This document shows positions 59,992 through 64,000 of a DNA stretch of 64,000 nt, in pieces. Origin of the DNA: Bog-756 sp963727075. GTDB lineage: Bacteria > Actinomycetota > Acidimicrobiia > Acidimicrobiales > RAAP-2. Position 1 is the first letter of the stretch; each line of letters begins with the position of its first letter. The stretch spans positions 372,001 to 436,000 of the forward strand of contig CAVSET010000001.1 in assembly GCA_963727075.1 (NCBI GenBank), read 5' to 3'. The position numbers and the translations under genes were made by a program. The notes beneath the pieces are model-generated. The model was not told where the DNA came from and searched no databases. It was given only the letters and a program-made list of their open reading frames with translations.

Positions 59992-60938
59992 CAGTAGCCG
60001 AGCTCCTCGCCGAGTGACGCGGCCACCTGGCGGGTGGTCCGCAACCCGTGCGACCGGGTGAACAGGTACGGGAGGTAGAGCATGGGGACGGCCGGGTCGA
60101 TGTGCTGCCGCAGCCTGTCCAGATGGATGGCCCGGGTGCGGCGCATGGTGACGGCCAACCGCGCCGCGGCCAGGACCGGGCCGGCATCGCCGCCCGCCAG
60201 CCGGCCCAGCTCGGCGAGGGGCGTCGGCTGGCCGAGGACGTCGAATACCGCTTCTTCCTGACGGCCGAAGAGCTCGGGAAGGACCCGGTTCACCACCACC
60301 GCGGACAGCTGGACGGTGGTCTCCTCCTTCACCCGCCCGGCCAGCTCGATGGTCTCGTTGACCGGCATCTCCTCCGGGGTGCAGACGGCGACCAGTCCGG
60401 TCGAAAGCGGGTCGGAGAGGATGTCGAGCATCCAATCGGTCTGGGACCGGATGAGTCCCACCTTGACCAGGCTGTTGATGGCCTGGGGGGCGGCCAGCTG
60501 CCCGATGATGTGCCCGGAGGCGGGGGCGTCGACGACCACCAGGTCGTAGTGACGCTCGCGGACCTCGTAGGCGAGCTTCCCGACGGTGAGGATCTCCCGC
60601 ACACCGGGGGCGGCGGTGGCCACGAAGTCGAACGCCTTGGCCAGCGGGCCGATCCGCCCCACCACCGGGATGCGCAAATGCAGCTTGAGGTACTCGCGCA
60701 ACGAGGCCTCGGTGTCCATGGTCATGGCGAACAGACCGGGAAGGACCTCGGTCTCGCTGAAGCCGGTGGGTGGCGCTTCGTAGAAGCCGGCGACGTCCCC
60801 CCGGGCGTCGACCTCGCAGATGAGCACCCGCTTGCCGATCAGTGAGGCGAAGAGGGCCAGGGCCGACGCCACCGTGGTCTTGCCCACCCCACCCTTGCCG
60901 GTGACGAAGAGGAGCTTGAGGTCGAGCAGTGGGCTCAT
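59991..60938 (-). CDS. ArsA/Get3-like ATPase, first copy
   Basis: A 315-residue ATPase from ATG 60938. The deviant Walker A is LFVTGKGGVGKTTVASALALFAS with its signature lysine intact; ICEVDARGDVAGFYEAPP is switch I-like and YDLVVVDAPASGHIIGQL the Walker B/switch II. The Get3 hydrophobic-groove region corresponds to about residues 80-160. It should pair with the next gene's product, which lacks the signature lysine. Overlap with that gene is one base, so 1:1 synthesis is likely. No arsenic or other ion transporter is nearby. Confidence 0.9.
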   Translation of the reverse strand: MSPLLDLKLLFVTGKGGVGKTTVASALALFASLIGKRVLICEVDARGDVAGFYEAPPTGFSETEVLPGLFAMTMDTEASLREYLKLHLRIPVVGRIGPLAKAFDFVATAAPGVREILTVGKLAYEVRERHYDLVVVDAPASGHIIGQLAAPQAINSLVKVGLIRSQTDWMLDILSDPLSTGLVAVCTPEEMPVNETIELAGRVKEETTVQLSAVVVNRVLPELFGRQEEAVFDVLGQPTPLAELGRLAGGDAGPVLAAARLAVTMRRTRAIHLDRLRQHIDPAVPMLYLPYLFTRSHGLRTTRQVAASLGEELGY

Positions 60939-60994
60939 CGGCGGGGCGCTCCCGTGGCCGGTCGGAGCCGGGCCCCCAGGGTCGGGCAACCGGG

Positions 60995-61231
60995 TCAGGA
61001 GATGCCGAAGCCGACCCTGCGGTCCGACACCGGGGGATCGACCTCCACGTAGGCGACCTTGCCCACCGGCACGCCCACCTGGCGACCCTTCCGATCGGTC
61101 AGCCACAGGATCGTCCCGTCCCCGGACAGCGCCGACTCGATGTCGGCCAGGATCTTCTGGCGGTCCGCATCGTCGGGCAACTCGATGTCGAGCTCCTTCA
61201 TCGATTGCACGATCCCGATACGCACGTCCAC
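60995..61231 (-). CDS. DUF3107 family protein
   Basis: A 78-residue protein from GTG 61231 after GAGAGGAG. The family pattern is complete: VDVRIGIVQSMKELDIELPDDADRQKILADIESALSGDGTILWLTDRKGRQVGVPVGKVAYVEVDPPVSDRRVGFG. It is a small actinobacterial ATP-binding-protein-annotated family of unknown function. It lies 56 bp before the ArsA-like pair on the same strand and is probably in their operon. It is divergent from dgt. Confidence 0.93.
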   Translation of the reverse strand: MDVRIGIVQSMKELDIELPDDADRQKILADIESALSGDGTILWLTDRKGRQVGVPVGKVAYVEVDPPVSDRRVGFGIS

Positions 61232-61363
61232 CTGGCACGCTCCTCTCCGTGGCTCCGGCCGACCGCCGGGCCACCACGACGATACAAGGTCCGCACCGCC
61301 CGAACGGCCGGGGAGGTCACAGCCGTAGGGCACACTGGACCCGGTCAGGAGCAACGAGGCTCG

Positions 61364-62551
61364 ATGGGAGCGACCGAGGAGGAGCCGGTGGACGAAGGTC
61401 CCCTGGACGGGGAGAACGAGAGGAACCGCCGCTGGGCCTCGACCATGGCCGGACACGACGGTTCGGGGATCCGGTTCGCCCACGCCGACAGCCGAGCCCG
61501 GAGCGGTGTCGGCCGCCCCGCCGAGGGGCTCGATCGCCGGGCCCGCGAGGACCTCGAGGGCGGGCGCTTGGTGCCGGGGGCCACCCGGGCGGAGGGGGCG
61601 GGTCGGCGGTTGACACCCGAGGAGCCCGACCGGTGGCGAACGTGTTTCGAACGCGACCGCGACCGGATCCTCCACGCCACATCGTTCCGCCGCCTGGCCG
61701 GCAAGACGCAGGTCTTCGTGTTCCCCGACGACCACCAGCGCACCCGGCTCACCCATGCCCTCGAGGTGGCCCAGGTGGCGACCAGCGTGGCCCGCGCCTG
61801 TGGGCTCAACGTGGCGCTGACCGAGGCCATCGCTCTCGGGCACGACTGCGGGCACGGGCCCGGCGGGCATGCCAGCGAGGACGCCCTCTCCCCGTACCTC
61901 GACGAGGGGTTCGACCACGCCCCGTGGGGGGCCGATGTCTCGCTCGCCCCACTCAACCTCTGCGAGGAGACGCTCGACGGCATCCGCAACCATTCGTGGT
62001 CCCGTCCCGCCCCCTCCACCCCGGAGGGCGAGGTGGTCAGCTGGGCCGACCGCATCGCCTATGTCTGCCACGATTTCGAGGACGCGGTGTGGAGCGGGAT
62101 CGTGACGGCAGATGCGCTCCCGGCGGTGGTACGCGAGCGTTGTGGCGACGGTCGGGGCCGACAGCTCGGCATCTTCATCGACGCCCTGGTGTCGACGGTC
62201 CTCGACAGTGGACGGATCGCCATGGCCGATGAGCACGCCGAGGCGTTGGCTGCTTTCCGGGCCAGCAACTACGAGCACATCTACCTCAGACCGAGCTCGG
62301 TGGCCCAGGGCCGCTCGGTGGTCGCCGTCCTCCGGGCTCTTGTCGACTACTTCAGCGACCGGCCCAATCTGATCCCCGACGGGGGCGGACGGAGCTCCGG
62401 TCTGACCGGAGGTGAGCCCGCCGCGGTCCGCGCCGCGGTGGCCTACGTGGCGGGGATGACCGACCGCTTCGCGTTCAACCAGGCGGTCGCGCGGCTGGGG
62501 TGGGACCCGGACAAGCTCCCGGCCGGCGTGGGGACCTCCGCCGGCTTCTGA
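61364..62551 (+). CDS. dgt: Deoxyguanosinetriphosphate triphosphohydrolase-like protein
   Basis: A 395-residue HD-domain enzyme from ATG 61364. It hydrolyses dGTP or other dNTPs to the nucleoside and tripolyphosphate. Motifs: FRRLAGKTQVFVFPDDHQRTRLTHALEVAQVA (first His), IALGHDCGHGPGGHASEDALS (HD pair and HxxE-type site) and VSWADRIAYVCHDFEDAVWSG (final Asp). The first ~95 residues are Arg/Glu-rich and variable, before the domain starts at DRWRTCFERDRDRILHATSFRRL. In many actinobacteria dgt precedes dnaG; here cfa follows instead. Confidence 0.9.
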   Translation: MGATEEEPVDEGPLDGENERNRRWASTMAGHDGSGIRFAHADSRARSGVGRPAEGLDRRAREDLEGGRLVPGATRAEGAGRRLTPEEPDRWRTCFERDRDRILHATSFRRLAGKTQVFVFPDDHQRTRLTHALEVAQVATSVARACGLNVALTEAIALGHDCGHGPGGHASEDALSPYLDEGFDHAPWGADVSLAPLNLCEETLDGIRNHSWSRPAPSTPEGEVVSWADRIAYVCHDFEDAVWSGIVTADALPAVVRERCGDGRGRQLGIFIDALVSTVLDSGRIAMADEHAEALAAFRASNYEHIYLRPSSVAQGRSVVAVLRALVDYFSDRPNLIPDGGGRSSGLTGGEPAAVRAAVAYVAGMTDRFAFNQAVARLGWDPDKLPAGVGTSAGF

Positions 62552-62714
62552 AGCCGGACGACGCCAGCCGGCGAGGAACCGGCCCGGCACGCGGGTCCCC
62601 CGCACCGGGGCACGGCGCCTGACGGACGGCGTGGTCGGAGACGGGCGGGCGGCCGCCGGCCCACCGTAGGATCGGAGCCCGGACCGGGCGCATGTCCGGT
62701 CGCGGAGGTGAGCC

Positions 62715-64000
62715 ATGACCACCCGGGTATCGAGCCAGCCAGCCAGCACGGACGCCCGGTCCGGTCACCCGACGGTGACACCGGAGACGCCGATGGAACC
62801 GCGCCGGACGACCGGTGAGGTGGGCCGCTCGGACGGCGCCCCGGCGGCCGGTGCCGCCGATGCAATCGGTCCGCTGCTGGAGGCCCTCGTCGGGAACCGG
62901 GTCCCTGTCCGCTTCGTGTTCTGGGACGGCAGCGCACTCGGCCCCGAGGACGGGGTCGGGACCCTGACGATCACGTCGGTCGACGCCCTGCGGCGCATCC
63001 TGTGGGCACCGGGCGAGCTCGGGGTGGCGCGGGCATTCGTCTCCGGTGACATCACTGTCGAGGGAGACCTCTTCGCCCTGCTGCGGGCCCTCCACGACGC
63101 CTCGCGGGGCGACCTCCGCCGCATCGGATGGCGGGCCCTCCCCAACCTGGTCACCGCGGCGCCGCCAGCTGGGCGTCCTTCGGCCACCGCTCCCCGCTCC
63201 ACCCGAGGAGTGCCGTCCGGCGGGCCGGCTGCACTCGCCGTCGCGTGATGCCGAGGTGGTCAGCCACCACTACGACGTGGGCAACGACTTCTACCGTCTG
63301 GTCCTCGGGCCCACCATGACCTACTCGTGCGCGCGATTCGTCGTCGGCCGACACCACCCTCGAGGAGGCGCAGGCGGCCAAGTACGAGCTCATCTGCCGG
63401 AAGCTCGGCCTCGACCGGCGGCCCGGCGCCCGTCTTCTCGACGTCGGGTGCGGTTGGGGGTCGATGGCCATGCATGCCGCCCGGCAACACGGTGCGACCG
63501 TGGTCGGGGTCACCCTCAGCCGTGAGCAGGCCGACGAGGCCAACCGAACGGGTGGCCGAGTCCGGGTTGGCGGACCGGGTCGAGATCCGCCGGCAGGACT
63601 ATCGCGCCCTACGCGGCGAGCAGTTCGACGCCATCTCTTCGATCGGCATGTTCGAGCACGTCGGCTCGGCCCTCATGACCCAGTACTTCGAGACATTGCG
63701 GGGCCTCCTCGTCCCGGAGGGAAGGCTGCTCAACCACGCCATCTCGAAGCCGGGCGGATCGGTGCTCGGCCGGCGGACGTTCGTCGGCCGCTACGTGTTC
63801 CCCGACGGCGAGCTGCTCGACGTGGCCGAGGTCATCGGAGCCATGCAACGCACCGGCTTCGAGGTGCGCGACATGGAGTCGCTCCGCGAGCACTACTCCC
63901 GGACCCTGCACCACTGGGTGGAGAACCTCGAGGAGCACTGGGACGAGGCGGTGGCCCTGGTGGGCCGGGCCCGGGCCAACATCTGGCGGCTGTACATGGC
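62715..64000 (+). CDS. Cyclopropane-fatty-acyl-phospholipid synthase (partial, frame breaks)
   Basis: ATG 62715 follows GGAGGTGA. Three single extra bases (about 63158-63166, 63345-63348, 63541-63545) split the frame; removing them gives one continuous CFA synthase running off the window end. It uses SAM to add a methylene bridge to unsaturated acyl chains in membrane lipids. Recognisable blocks: VVSHHYDVGNDFYRLVLGPTMTYSCA, ARLLDVGCGWGSMAMHAA (SAM motif), VVGVTLSREQADEA and FDAISSIGMFEHVG. The first 50 residues are low complexity. The 163 bp before it hold no gene. Confidence 0.9.

Noticed and set aside
59014..60435. A 473-codon frame suggesting an Arg-rich fusion to the ArsA-like protein
   Set aside because: The N-terminal 150 residues are the wrong frame of the first ArsA-like gene; the genuine start is at 59991 or 59880.

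Overview
The window is high-GC DNA (roughly 70%) from an actinobacterium, most likely of the class Acidimicrobiia. The pointers are GYWLVA-DGGIFSFGDA repeats in a secreted protein, a GWWIASDGRWYPPE-type N-terminus, a WhiB1-like regulator next to a PdtaS-like kinase, F420-type proteins, a FadA5-like steroid thiolase and many GTG starts with 1-4 nt stop/start overlaps. Class assignment is inference from these families. Almost everything is ordinary chromosomal housekeeping; I see no phage, insertion sequence, CRISPR array or rRNA, and one tRNA.

Layout. 1-13.4 kb: a partial secreted beta-propeller protein; a fadA5-like thiolase with a KstR-type operator over its -10 box; a GNAT enzyme; a putative pore-like membrane protein; a secreted protein abutting a sterol-desaturase-family enzyme; two coupled PH-domain membrane proteins; an SDR; a DUF3565 protein; an acyl-CoA dehydrogenase. 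13.4-29.5 kb: a long minus-strand stretch of core metabolism. Reading with transcription it runs argS-lysA-hom-thrC, rho, rpmE, prfA-prmC-sua5, then leuB-ilvE-cimA, then a hypothetical gene and a hydrolase. Between sua5 and leuB lies what looks like a leader-peptide attenuator: a 15-residue ORF ending Val-Ile-Ile-Ile-Asp, a hairpin starting at its stop codon, and a stem plus T-tract. The downstream genes suit isoleucine synthesis by the citramalate route.

29.6-36.5 kb: tRNA-Arg(CCG), then small accessory genes: DUF167, a candidate 40-residue membrane peptide, a methyltransferase, a maleylpyruvate-isomerase-like protein, a CMD-family protein, a deazaflavin-dependent nitroreductase divergent from a TetR regulator, AlkB, RDD, a 9-residue-repeat protein and a peroxiredoxin. 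36.7-49.6 kb: a DrrAB-type ABC exporter, aconitase, hemolysin III, a GATase, a PIG-L deacetylase, a DEAD-box helicase, Bcp, an Fpg-like glycosylase, an FrhB-like protein, and the phosphatase/DUF3090/SCO1664 trio.

49.6-64 kb: an SGNH/MBOAT pair (surface O-acetylation), etfAB, a GDPD, whiB1 with a perfect CRP-type site, pdtaS, a PHP phosphatase, an O-methyltransferase, two ArsA/Get3-like ATPases, DUF3107, dgt and a partial cyclopropane-fatty-acid synthase.

Quality note: from about 37.8 kb to the end, six conserved genes carry single-base frame breaks (permease, acnA, etfA, O-methyltransferase, arsA, cfa), about 11 in all. They look like consensus-sequence errors rather than true gene decay, and those genes are annotated over their full span.
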